A stretch of DNA of 6,667 nucleotides from Pseudomonadota bacterium (GCA_021808185.1 JAKBCB010000015.1:12108-18774), one strand, 5' to 3'; positions 1 through 6,014 are shown, numbered from the stretch's first letter. Notes: generated by a model from the letters alone, not told the origin. Translations and numbers: made by a program.

Positions 1-1
1 G

Positions 2-931
2 AAGGCCGCGTATGCCAAGAACGGCGACCCGTACAAAACCCTTGGCGGCGGCGTGTGGCAGAATCCGTCCTACGATCCCGCGACCAACCGCATCTTCTTT
101 GTCGTCGGCAACCCTTCGCCCGATCTGGACGGATCGGTCCGGCCCGGCGATAACCTGTTCACTGACAGCCTTGTGTCGGTCGATCTCGATACCGGCCGTT
201 TGGCTTGCTACTTCCAGTATATCGCTCACGACCTGTGGGATCTGGACTCGGTCAGCCCGACCGTTCTGGTGGACGTGAAAGACAACGAAGGCAAGGTCAT
301 TCCCGGCGTGCTGCACGCCGGCAAGACCGGCCACATGTACATTCACAACCGCAAGAACTGCAACCTGATCCGCTTCTCCGAGGCGATGGTGCCGCAAGAG
401 AACATGTGGGTGCTGCCGACCAAGGACGGCGCGCGCATGCTGCCGGGCGCCAATGGCGGCGTGGAATGGTCGCCGCTTGCCACCAACCCGCACGCAAGCC
501 TTGCCTACGCCATCAACCTGCACCAGCCGATGACCTACCACGTCGAGAACGCCGCTTACCCGAACGGCAAGCTGTGGCTCGGCGGCGCCTTCAAGGTCAT
601 CCCGACCGAGGAGCAGTGGGGCAACGTGACGGCGGTGAACTACGACACCGGCAAGATCGCCTGGCAGGTGAAGACCGAGCAGCCGATGATCGGCGGCATC
701 CTGGCCACGGCCGGCGGCCTCGTGTTCACCGGCGAGGGCAACGGCAATTTCAAGGCCTATGACTCGATGACCGGCGCCGAACTGTGGCGCTTCCAGGCCG
801 GTGCCGGCGTGAACGCGCCGCCCTCGTCCTACAGCGTCGATGGCAAGCAGTACATCGTGGTTGGCGCGGGCGGTAACACCCAGCTCGACTACAAGCGCGG
901 CAGCGACATCCTCGCCTTCACGCTGGACTGA
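2..931 (+). CDS. PQQ-dependent dehydrogenase, methanol/ethanol (alcohol) type; C-terminal 309 residues, 5' end outside window
   Basis: This is the C-terminal half of a quinoprotein that oxidises an alcohol or aldehyde in the periplasm and passes electrons to a cytochrome c. The frame is open from base 2, so the start, signal peptide and N-terminal propeller blades lie outside; whole family members are roughly 550-700 residues. Fragment residue 1 is the codon at base 2. VVGNP (34-38) carries Asn37, aligned with the family's metal-ligand Asn. RPGDNLFTDS (47-56) is typical of the ethanol-dehydrogenase side. HDLWDLD (76-82) holds the catalytic Asp at 80 and a further Asp at 82. AGKTG (106-110) holds the conserved Lys108. 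GKIAW and GAELWRF are beta-propeller tryptophan-docking motifs. The protein ends soon after the last blade with no CxxCH, so it is not a fused quinohaemoprotein. The substrate cannot be assigned. Base composition is visibly less GC-rich than in the neighbouring genes. Confidence 0.93.
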   Translation, partial: KAAYAKNGDPYKTLGGGVWQNPSYDPATNRIFFVVGNPSPDLDGSVRPGDNLFTDSLVSVDLDTGRLACYFQYIAHDLWDLDSVSPTVLVDVKDNEGKVIPGVLHAGKTGHMYIHNRKNCNLIRFSEAMVPQENMWVLPTKDGARMLPGANGGVEWSPLATNPHASLAYAINLHQPMTYHVENAAYPNGKLWLGGAFKVIPTEEQWGNVTAVNYDTGKIAWQVKTEQPMIGGILATAGGLVFTGEGNGNFKAYDSMTGAELWRFQAGAGVNAPPSSYSVDGKQYIVVGAGGNTQLDYKRGSDILAFTLD

Positions 932-953
932 GCCTGGCGGCGACACGGGGCCT

Positions 954-983
954 GGGGGCGGGGCCGCTTGCGGTCCCGCCCCT
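954..983 (+). terminator. Strong hairpin after the PQQ dehydrogenase gene, probable terminator or 3'-end stabiliser
   Basis: Bases 955-967 pair with 970-982 as a continuous stem (GGGGCGGG against CCCGCCCC, one G-U pair, then CCGC against GCGG). The tip reads G(CTTG)C, which in RNA is the known stable CUUG tetraloop closed by G-C. The hairpin starts 23 bases after the stop codon. Only two T's follow before GGCG, so it lacks a good U-tract. It may terminate poorly and instead protect the upstream mRNA while allowing read-through to the cytochrome gene. Confidence 0.55.
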
Positions 984-1044
984 TGGCGTCTTATCCACCG
1001 CCCCTAGTTCCCCTCATCAGACTCACGCTTGCCGCGGATATGCC

Positions 1045-1620
1045 ATGACACGCCAGACGATCGCCTGTGCCTTCGCCCTTGCCGCGCTGCTGCTGGCCGG
1101 CCTGCCCGCGCGGGCCGACACCATCGAGGAGAAGGCGGCCGTGTGCGCGGCCTGCCATGGCGAGGCCGGGGTGCCGGTGGACAAGTCCATCCCGGTGATC
1201 TGGGGGCAGAACGAAGGCTACCTCTATCTGCAATTGCGCGACTACAAGCTGGGCAACCGCAAGAACGTCAGCATGTCGGCGATCGCCGAAGGCCTGGAAA
1301 AGCCCGACATGAAGGAGCTTGCGGCGTATTTCGCCGCCAAGCCGTGGACCGCTCTCGGTCAGCCATCGGCACCCGACGATGTGGCGCACCATGCCGAGAC
1401 CATCGACAATTCGGCCGGTTGCAAGGGCTGCCACATGGCCGATTGGCAGGGCGACAGCACCACTCCGCGTCTGGCGGGCCAAGGGCTGCAATATCTGCGC
1501 GAGACCATGGCGCAGTTCCGCGACGGCGGGCGCACCAACAACCCATGGATGGTCGCGCTGCTGAAAACCTACACGGACAGCGATATCGAGGCGCTGGCGA
1601 AGTACCTCGCGGGCCGCTGA
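1045..1620 (+). CDS. Secreted di-haem cytochrome c, c4-like
   Basis: This is a 191-residue exported cytochrome c that should carry electrons in the periplasm. The first ~24 residues form a signal peptide: basic start MTRQ, hydrophobic core, and an Ala-Arg-Ala site before Asp25. Two class I haem c domains follow. The first has CAACH (34-38) with Met77 as likely axial ligand (KNVSM). The second has CKGCH (126-130) with Met169 as likely ligand (NNPWM). Two-domain architecture and length agree with the cytochrome c4/c553 family. The start is the ATG directly before the signal peptide; no convincing Shine-Dalgarno precedes it. It lies 113 bases after the PQQ dehydrogenase, which lacks its own haem domain, so this protein is a natural candidate electron acceptor. 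That role is inferred from position only; delivery to a terminal oxidase is equally compatible. Confidence 0.92.
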   Translation: MTRQTIACAFALAALLLAGLPARADTIEEKAAVCAACHGEAGVPVDKSIPVIWGQNEGYLYLQLRDYKLGNRKNVSMSAIAEGLEKPDMKELAAYFAAKPWTALGQPSAPDDVAHHAETIDNSAGCKGCHMADWQGDSTTPRLAGQGLQYLRETMAQFRDGGRTNNPWMVALLKTYTDSDIEALAKYLAGR

Positions 1621-1629
1621 GGGCCCGCG
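1608..1629 (+). other. GC hairpin spanning the cytochrome stop codon
   Basis: CGCGGGCC (1608-1615) is perfectly complementary to GGCCCGCG (1622-1629). The six-base loop contains the TGA stop of the cytochrome gene. There is no T-run after it, so a classic intrinsic terminator is unlikely. It ends 12 bases before the transporter start codon. It could modulate translation or mRNA decay between the two genes, or be a by-product of the very high GC content. Confidence 0.4.
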
Positions 1630-1641
1630 CCGGGCGCCGCC

Positions 1642-2520
1642 ATGGCGATGACGCGCGACGCGGCGCTGCGCGTGGGTGGCGCGCCGCTGTTCGTGCTGAT
1701 CTGGTCCACCGGCTTCGTCGTGGCGCGCGCGGTGCGCGGCGAGGTCGATCCGAACCTGTTCCTGGCCAGTCGCTTCGGGCTGACCATGCTGATATTCGCG
1801 GGCGTGGCCTGGGCGCTGGGCGTGCCATGGCCGCGCGGGCGCGCCATCGGCCAGCATTTTCTCGCCGGCGTGCTCATCAACGGCCTGTATCTCGGCCCCA
1901 GCTACTGGGCGGTGGCGCACGGGTTGCCGGCCTCGGTGATGGCGCTGCTCGGCGCGGTGCAGCCGCTGATGGTGGCGCTGGCGGCATGGGGGCTGCTGGG
2001 CGAGCGGGTCGGGCGCGCCACCTGGGCCGGGCTGCTCATCGGGCTCGCGGGCGTGGGGCTGGTGATGGCGCCGCGCATGGCCGCGGGCGACGCGGGGTAC
2101 GGCTCACCCATGGTGCTGGCGGCGGCGGCGGTGGCCATCCTCAGCATGACGGCGGGCGCGCTGATGCAGAAAACCTCGCTCGCCGCCGCCGACCTGCGCA
2201 GCGCCAGCGCCATCCAGAACCTGGGCGGCGCCGTGACCTGCGCGGTGCTGGCGCTGGCGCTGGGGGAGGACCACTGGCAGGGCGACGCGCGCGCCTGGGC
2301 GGCGCTGGGCTGGGCCGCCGTGGTGCTGTCGGGGATGGGTACCACGCTGCTGCTGTGGATGCTGCGCACCGGCAGCGCGGCGCGGGCGACGGCGCTGCTG
2401 CTGGTGGTGCCGCCGCTGGTGGCGTTGGAGACGTTCTTCCTGTTTGGCGACGCGCTGAGCCCGGTGCAGATCGCGGGTTTCGCGGTGGCGATCGCGGGCG
2501 TCTGGCTCGCGCGGCGCTGA
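1642..2520 (+). CDS. EamA/DMT-family inner-membrane transporter
   Basis: This 292-residue integral membrane protein has the drug/metabolite transporter (RhaT/EamA) layout of ten predicted helices in two repeats. Repeat one spans about residues 13-143 and begins with the typical FVLIWSTGFVVAR segment. It includes AVQPLMVALAAWGLLGERV (105-123), with the conserved Pro and the Gly-Glu after helix 4. Repeat two spans about 154-290 and has LLLVVPPLVALETFFLFGD (252-270) in the equivalent place. The family exports or imports small metabolites such as amino acids, sugars or nucleotides; the substrate cannot be read from sequence. The gene starts 21 bases after the cytochrome stop, so co-transcription is likely. 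ATG 1642 is taken as start, though ATG 1648 is equally possible; neither has a clear Shine-Dalgarno site. It ends at a good terminator. Confidence 0.9.
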   Translation: MAMTRDAALRVGGAPLFVLIWSTGFVVARAVRGEVDPNLFLASRFGLTMLIFAGVAWALGVPWPRGRAIGQHFLAGVLINGLYLGPSYWAVAHGLPASVMALLGAVQPLMVALAAWGLLGERVGRATWAGLLIGLAGVGLVMAPRMAAGDAGYGSPMVLAAAAVAILSMTAGALMQKTSLAAADLRSASAIQNLGGAVTCAVLALALGEDHWQGDARAWAALGWAAVVLSGMGTTLLLWMLRTGSAARATALLLVVPPLVALETFFLFGDALSPVQIAGFAVAIAGVWLARR

Positions 2521-2530
2521 GGCGGCGGGC

Positions 2531-2558
2531 GCCCCCTCCCGCAGGGAAGGGGGCTTTT
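2531..2558 (+). terminator. Rho-independent terminator of the transporter gene
   Basis: GCCCCC (2531-2536) pairs with GGGGGC (2549-2554). T2537 pairs with A2548, A2547 is bulged, and CCC (2538-2540) pairs with GGG (2544-2546) around a GCA loop. TTTT (2555-2558) follows directly. It starts 10 bases after the transporter stop and lies between two convergent genes. The T-run serves only the + strand. On the - strand the same hairpin lacks a T-run and could at most give weak termination of the ankyrin gene. Confidence 0.8.
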
Positions 2559-2563
2559 CCCGG

Positions 2564-3490
2564 TCAGCCCGGCGGGGCGGGGAACACCTGCTTCACGTCC
2601 GGCTGCGTCGCCAGATCGCGGGCGGTCTTGCCGTCCTGGCTCTTGATCGCCGGATTGGCCCCGCGCGCCAGCAGCAGCTTGGCGATGGCAGCGTGGCCGC
2701 GCTCGGCGGCGATCATCAGCGCGGTGTGGCCGCGATTGTCGATATCGTCCACCTTGGCGCCGTGGTCGAGCAGGTAGGTCACCACGGCGATGCCGTCCGC
2801 CTCGGTGGCGTTGTCCGCATAGCCGGCCGCCCACATCAGCGCGGTCAGGTCGTTGTTGTAGCGGGCATTCACCGCCACGCCGCTGGCGAGCAGCCGCGTG
2901 ACGATCGCCAGATCGGCGTTGCCGGCGGCATAGACGATCGGGGGCTTTCCGGTGCTGTCGGGGGTGTTGGGGTCGGCGTGGTGGGCCAGCAGCAGCGCCG
3001 TCGTCGCGTCGTCGCCCACGAAGGCGGCGGCGGCGAGCGGGGTGGCGCCGGAGCGGCCGGGCTGCCCGGGGTCCGCCCCGTGCGCCAGCAGGAAGGCGGC
3101 GGCGGCCGGCTGGTGGCGCTCGATCGCCAGGAACAGCGCCGAGGAGCCGCCGAGGTTCCGGTGGCCGATGTCGGCGCCGTGCGCGAGCAGGGTTTGCAGC
3201 ATCTCGACCTGTCCCGCGCGGGCCGCGTGGCCGAGCGGGGTATTGCCGAAGCGGTCCTTCGCCTCGATCAGCGCGCCGGCGGCGAGCAGCGTCTCGGCCA
3301 CCTTGGGGCAGCCGTTGTCGGCGGCGGCGAACAGCAGGGCGCTGACCTGCGGCGTCTGCAAGTCGGCCTTCGTGGCATCCCAGCGCGTCTGAAGGCCGGC
3401 GCAGGCTGGGCTTTCCGCGCGAGAGGGGCTGGCGCCCATGGCCGTCAACAGGCCGCAGCCAAGCAGGGCTGCTTGCAGGGATCGCTTCAT
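2564..3490 (-). CDS. Exported ankyrin-repeat protein
   Basis: This 308-residue protein has an N-terminal signal peptide (MKRSL, hydrophobic core, cleavage probably after Ala25) followed by about seven ankyrin repeats. The repeats start near residues 49, 81, 114, 147, 180, 212 and 254, with a partial final unit at about 287. Each shows the helix-turn-helix pattern, for example GNTPLGHAARAGQ (82-94) and GHTALMIAAERGHAAI (254-269), and a LLAHGAD-like turn. The sixth repeat is longer, with an ADNATEADG insertion. Such domains bind partner proteins; the partner here is unknown. Cys30 and Cys61 could form a disulphide in the periplasm. Cys12 follows LLG, but the hydrophobic core continues past it, so a lipoprotein is less likely. 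The open frame extends up to 3589, but that extension runs through the promoter, whereas the start at 3490 has a Shine-Dalgarno site and signal peptide. Confidence 0.9.
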   Translation of the reverse strand: MKRSLQAALLGCGLLTAMGASPSRAESPACAGLQTRWDATKADLQTPQVSALLFAAADNGCPKVAETLLAAGALIEAKDRFGNTPLGHAARAGQVEMLQTLLAHGADIGHRNLGGSSALFLAIERHQPAAAAFLLAHGADPGQPGRSGATPLAAAAFVGDDATTALLLAHHADPNTPDSTGKPPIVYAAGNADLAIVTRLLASGVAVNARYNNDLTALMWAAGYADNATEADGIAVVTYLLDHGAKVDDIDNRGHTALMIAAERGHAAIAKLLLARGANPAIKSQDGKTARDLATQPDVKQVFPAPPG

Positions 3491-3500
3491 CGTTCGGTTT

Positions 3501-3505
3501 CCTCC
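3501..3505 (-). promoter_or_regulatory. Shine-Dalgarno site of the ankyrin gene
   Basis: The - strand reads GGAGG ten bases before ATG 3490. It decides between this start and the longer open frame reaching 3589. It is flanked on both sides by the same eight bases (CCGAACGA on the - strand). Confidence 0.75.
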
Positions 3506-3519
3506 ACGTCGTTCGGACC

Positions 3520-3548
3520 AGTGTAGGAAACCCCGCCCGCCGCGACAA
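3520..3548 (-). promoter_or_regulatory. Probable sigma-70-type promoter of the ankyrin gene
   Basis: On the - strand TTGTCG (3548-3543, four of six matches to TTGACA) is followed after exactly 17 bases by TACACT (3525-3520, four of six matches to TATAAT). Transcription would begin near 3513, giving a leader of about 20 bases ending at the Shine-Dalgarno site and ATG 3490. The spacing and position are right, but the call rests on consensus matching alone. Confidence 0.5.
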
Positions 3549-3618
3549 CGCGGGCACAGTCCTGCGCCCGGGGAATACCGCTCACGCACCCCGCCGCGCT
3601 ACGGTGCCGCGCTTTCAC

Positions 3619-3623
3619 GGAGG
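3619..3623 (+). promoter_or_regulatory. Shine-Dalgarno site of the cupin gene
   Basis: GGAGG lies five bases before ATG 3629 and supports that start. No convincing promoter for this gene was found in the 138-base divergent region between 3491 and 3628. Confidence 0.7.
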
Positions 3624-3628
3624 GCGCG

Positions 3629-4006
3629 ATGAGCACTGCCGGATACCGCAACGACTACGCCGCAGGCCAAAGCGACAGCCGCCCATGGGGCGACTGGGCG
3701 GTGATCGACGCGGGGCCTGGCTTCGCCGTCAAGCGCATCCGGGTGGTGCCGGGCGGCATTCTGTCCCTGCAACGCCATCAGCACCGCGCCGAGCAATGGA
3801 CCATCGTGTCCGGGGCCGCGCGGGTGACGCGCAACACCGACACGATCGACCTGCGCGCTGGTGAGTCCATCGGCATCGGCCTCGGCGACATCCACCGCAT
3901 CGCCAACCACGGCAGCGAGGACATGGTGTTCATCGAGGTGCAGACCGGCGCCGATCTGCGCGAGGACGACATCGAGCGGCTGGAGGATTCGTACGGGCGG
4001 AGCTAG
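3629..4006 (+). CDS. Stand-alone cupin, mannose-6-phosphate isomerase type II family
   Basis: This 125-residue protein corresponds to the C-terminal cupin domain of bifunctional mannose-1-phosphate guanylyltransferase/phosphomannose isomerases, without the guanylyltransferase part. It starts with the family's RPWG-W segment (18-23). Next comes VKRIRVVPGG (34-43), then the first cupin motif SLQRHQHRAEQW (46-57) with probable metal ligands His50, His52 and Glu55. The second motif is at GLGDIHRIAN (84-93) with His89. The end carries EVQTGADLREDDIERLEDSYGR, as in the family. Two deviations are visible: RAEQW where RAEHW is usual, and glycine where IPxG usually has proline. It may interconvert mannose-6-phosphate and fructose-6-phosphate for GDP-mannose and surface polysaccharide, but small stand-alone members are often uncharacterised. 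Its stop codon overlaps that of the convergent lpxB. Confidence 0.87.
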   Translation: MSTAGYRNDYAAGQSDSRPWGDWAVIDAGPGFAVKRIRVVPGGILSLQRHQHRAEQWTIVSGAARVTRNTDTIDLRAGESIGIGLGDIHRIANHGSEDMVFIEVQTGADLREDDIERLEDSYGRS

Positions 4007-5148
4007 CGCCCCTCCAGCAGCCGCAGCACCTCGGCCGCCGCCGCCACCGAGGGCAGGCGGCCGGGTGCCGCGAGGCTTGCCATCACCCCGGCGAAGGCCG
4101 CGCGCTGGGCGGTGGCGGCCGTCCGGTCGGTGAGCAGCGTGTGCAGCGTCGCCGCCAGCTTCTCCGGCGTGCAGTCCTGTTGCAGCAGTTCCGGCACCAC
4201 CAGCCGTCCGGCGAGCAGGTTCACCATCGCCACATGCGGCACCCGGATGAGCCGCCGCGCCGCCATCGCGGTGAGCGGGTTGACGCGGTAGGTGACGGCC
4301 ATCGGAACGCCGGCCAGCGCCAGTTCCAGCGTGGAGGTGCCGGATTTGGTCAGCGCGGCCTCGGCGGCGGCATAGGCGTCGTGCTTGTCCTGCAACTCGG
4401 TCACGATCACCGGCGGCACCGCCCAGCGCGCGGTGGCGCGCCGCACTGTCGCGGCGACGGCCGAGGCAACGGGCACCACCGGAACCAGATCGGGCACGCG
4501 CGCGGCGAGCAGCGCCAGGGCGTCGCCGAACACGGGCAGCAGTTTCGGCGCCTCGCTGCGCCGGCTGCCGGGCATCAGCACCACGACGCGGGCATCGGGT
4601 GACAGGCCGTGCGCGGCGCGGAAGCGGGCGGCGTCGCCCTTGTCCGCCCCGGACTCCAGCACCGGATGACCGACGAAGGTGGCCGGCAGGCCATGGCCGG
4701 CGAAAAAGCCGACCTCGAACGGCAGCAGACAGAGCAGGCTTTCCCACAGGCCGGGAAATTTCTTCACGCGGTGCTCGCGCCACGCCCAGACCTGGGGCGC
4801 CACGTATTGCACGCGCGGGATGCCGAGGCCGCGCATCTGTTTCAGCAGGCGCAGGGTAAAGCCGGGACTGTCGATCGTCACCAGCACGTCCGGCCGCTGG
4901 GCGGCAACGTCGGTCGCGGTCTGTTGCAGGCGGCGGCGGAGGTGGCGGATGCGCGGCAGGATTTCCAGCAGCCCCATCACCGCCAGTTCGTGCATCGGGA
5001 ACAGCGAGACCAGCCCCTCCGCTTCCATGCGTGGGCCGCCGACGCCGGTGAAGCGCAGGTCCGGGCGCGCCTGTTTCAGCGCCGCCATCAGCCGCCCGCC
5101 CAGCACGTCGCCGCTGTGCTCGCCGGCCACCAGATAGACCAGCGTCAT
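4003..5148 (-). CDS. lpxB: Lipid-A-disaccharide synthase
   Basis: LpxB is a GT-B-type glycosyltransferase (family GT19). It joins UDP-2,3-diacylglucosamine to 2,3-diacylglucosamine-1-phosphate (lipid X), giving the lipid A disaccharide and UDP at the inner face of the inner membrane. The 381 residues match the family's usual length (about 380). Landmarks in order: AGEHSGD (8-14), GVGGPRMEAEGL (35-46), ELAVMGLLEILP (54-65), IDSPGF (92-97, conserved Asp93), YVAPQVWAWRE (115-125), LLPFEVGFF (141-149), FVGHPVLE (158-165), PGSRRSE (193-199) and TKSGTSTLELALAGVPM (267-283), the nucleotide-binding region. The start ATG overlaps the stop of the upstream hydrolase gene in ATGA, so translation is probably coupled. 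The usual alphaproteobacterial neighbour lpxI is not next to it. Its stop shares CTAG with the convergent cupin gene, leaving no room for a terminator between them. Confidence 0.97.
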   Translation of the reverse strand: MTLVYLVAGEHSGDVLGGRLMAALKQARPDLRFTGVGGPRMEAEGLVSLFPMHELAVMGLLEILPRIRHLRRRLQQTATDVAAQRPDVLVTIDSPGFTLRLLKQMRGLGIPRVQYVAPQVWAWREHRVKKFPGLWESLLCLLPFEVGFFAGHGLPATFVGHPVLESGADKGDAARFRAAHGLSPDARVVVLMPGSRRSEAPKLLPVFGDALALLAARVPDLVPVVPVASAVAATVRRATARWAVPPVIVTELQDKHDAYAAAEAALTKSGTSTLELALAGVPMAVTYRVNPLTAMAARRLIRVPHVAMVNLLAGRLVVPELLQQDCTPEKLAATLHTLLTDRTAATAQRAAFAGVMASLAAPGRLPSVAAAAEVLRLLEGR

Positions 5149-6014
5149 CCGAGCGTGACCACGGGGCAGGGCGGCGGGTCAGGGGGCCAGGCGAGGTGGT
5201 TGCGCACGGCACCCTCCCGCCGCACGGCGTCCAGCCGCGCCGGGTCCAGGTCGCAGAACACCCATTGCGCGGCGTCCAGCGCCCCGCGCGCCAGCACGCC
5301 GTCCTCCGGGAAGCCGCGATCCACCGGGCCGAACGCCGCCGCATGGCCGCGATTGCGGTCGAGCGCGCCGCACCAGGGCGCCTCGCCCACGGTGGGCGCC
5401 ACGCAGACGTAGCACTGGTTCTCCATCGCCCGCGCGGCGGCGGCGATGCGAACGCGGTTGAAGCCGTGCAGCGTGTCGGTGCAGGCGGGCACCAGGATCA
5501 GCCACGCCCCGGCCTCGACCTGGGCGCGCACCAGGGGCGGGAACTCGGCGTCGAAGCAGACGGCGATGCCGATGCGGCCCCAGGGGGTCGCGAACACCGA
5601 AGGGGGGGCACCCGGCCGCACGCCCCATTCCTCGGCCTCGAACCGGGTCATGACGTGCTTGTCCTGATACGCGACATGGCCGCTGGGGGCGATCAGTGGG
5701 GCGCGGTTGACCACGTGATCGCCCGCCCGGAACGGCAGCGTGCCGGGAACCAGCCAGACGCGATGCCGCCACGCGATCTCCCGCGCCGCCTCGACGGCGG
5801 CCGGGGCGGCTTCGATGGCGCCGTGCAACTCGGCCGCGATGTCCGGCGTGGCGCCGGCCGCCATCTCCAGCGGCGCGTATTCCGGCAGCAGCAGCAGCCG
5901 CGCGCCGTGCCCCGCTGCCTGCGCCACGTCCCGCTCCAGCCGCGCCGCCCAGCCGGGCAGGCCGGTGGAGGGGCGGATCTGCCATTGCAGCATTCCGACG
6001 CGCAACGGCTTCAC
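5145..6014 (-). CDS. Nitrilase-superfamily carbon-nitrogen hydrolase, RimI-associated (branch 12) type
   Basis: This is a 289-residue cytosolic hydrolase with the nitrilase Glu-Lys-Cys triad: Glu45 in LLPEYAP (42-48), Lys119 in YQDKHVMTRFEAEEWG (116-131) and Cys153 in IAVCFDAEFPP (150-160). The HVMTRFEAEEWG stretch and the ending DPARLDAVRREGAVRNH recall the branch whose members often carry an N-terminal RimI-like acetyltransferase domain. That domain is here the separate upstream gene. The family cleaves or transfers on amide or nitrile bonds; the substrate of this branch is not known to me. There are no membrane helices, so it is not the related lipoprotein acyltransferase Lnt. The start is placed at GTG 6014, which overlaps the upstream stop (GTGA) and leads straight into KPLRVGMLQWQ. 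The frame stays open to 6095, but that would overlap the upstream gene by 85 bases. The stop overlaps the lpxB start. Confidence 0.9.
   Translation of the reverse strand: MKPLRVGMLQWQIRPSTGLPGWAARLERDVAQAAGHGARLLLLPEYAPLEMAAGATPDIAAELHGAIEAAPAAVEAAREIAWRHRVWLVPGTLPFRAGDHVVNRAPLIAPSGHVAYQDKHVMTRFEAEEWGVRPGAPPSVFATPWGRIGIAVCFDAEFPPLVRAQVEAGAWLILVPACTDTLHGFNRVRIAAAARAMENQCYVCVAPTVGEAPWCGALDRNRGHAAAFGPVDRGFPEDGVLARGALDAAQWVFCDLDPARLDAVRREGAVRNHLAWPPDPPPCPVVTLG

Noticed and set aside
983..1010. TTGGCG followed by TAGTTC upstream of the cytochrome as a promoter
   Set aside because: The -10 element matches the consensus too poorly, and nothing else supports it.
1029..2777. Long + strand open frame running across cytochrome, transporter and ankyrin genes
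   Set aside because: It is an Arg/Ala/Gly-rich out-of-frame translation over two well-identified genes and the end of a third, typical of stop-poor high-GC DNA. No domain is recognisable.
1902..3557. Long - strand open frame antisense to the transporter and overlapping the ankyrin gene
   Set aside because: Low-complexity Arg/Pro/Ala composition and overlap with two genes that show clear family motifs mark it as a shadow frame.
3491..3589. N-terminal extension of the ankyrin protein to the start at 3589
   Set aside because: It would place the signal peptide internally and run through the likely promoter and Shine-Dalgarno site.
4029..4052. Inverted repeat CCTCGG/CCGAGG near the end of lpxB as terminator for the cupin gene
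   Set aside because: Six pairs with a 12-base loop and no T-run, inside coding sequence; chance is sufficient in DNA this rich in GC.
3599..5344. Long - strand frame over lpxB and the antisense of the cupin gene
   Set aside because: The motif-bearing lpxB frame covers the same bases; this frame has no recognisable domain.
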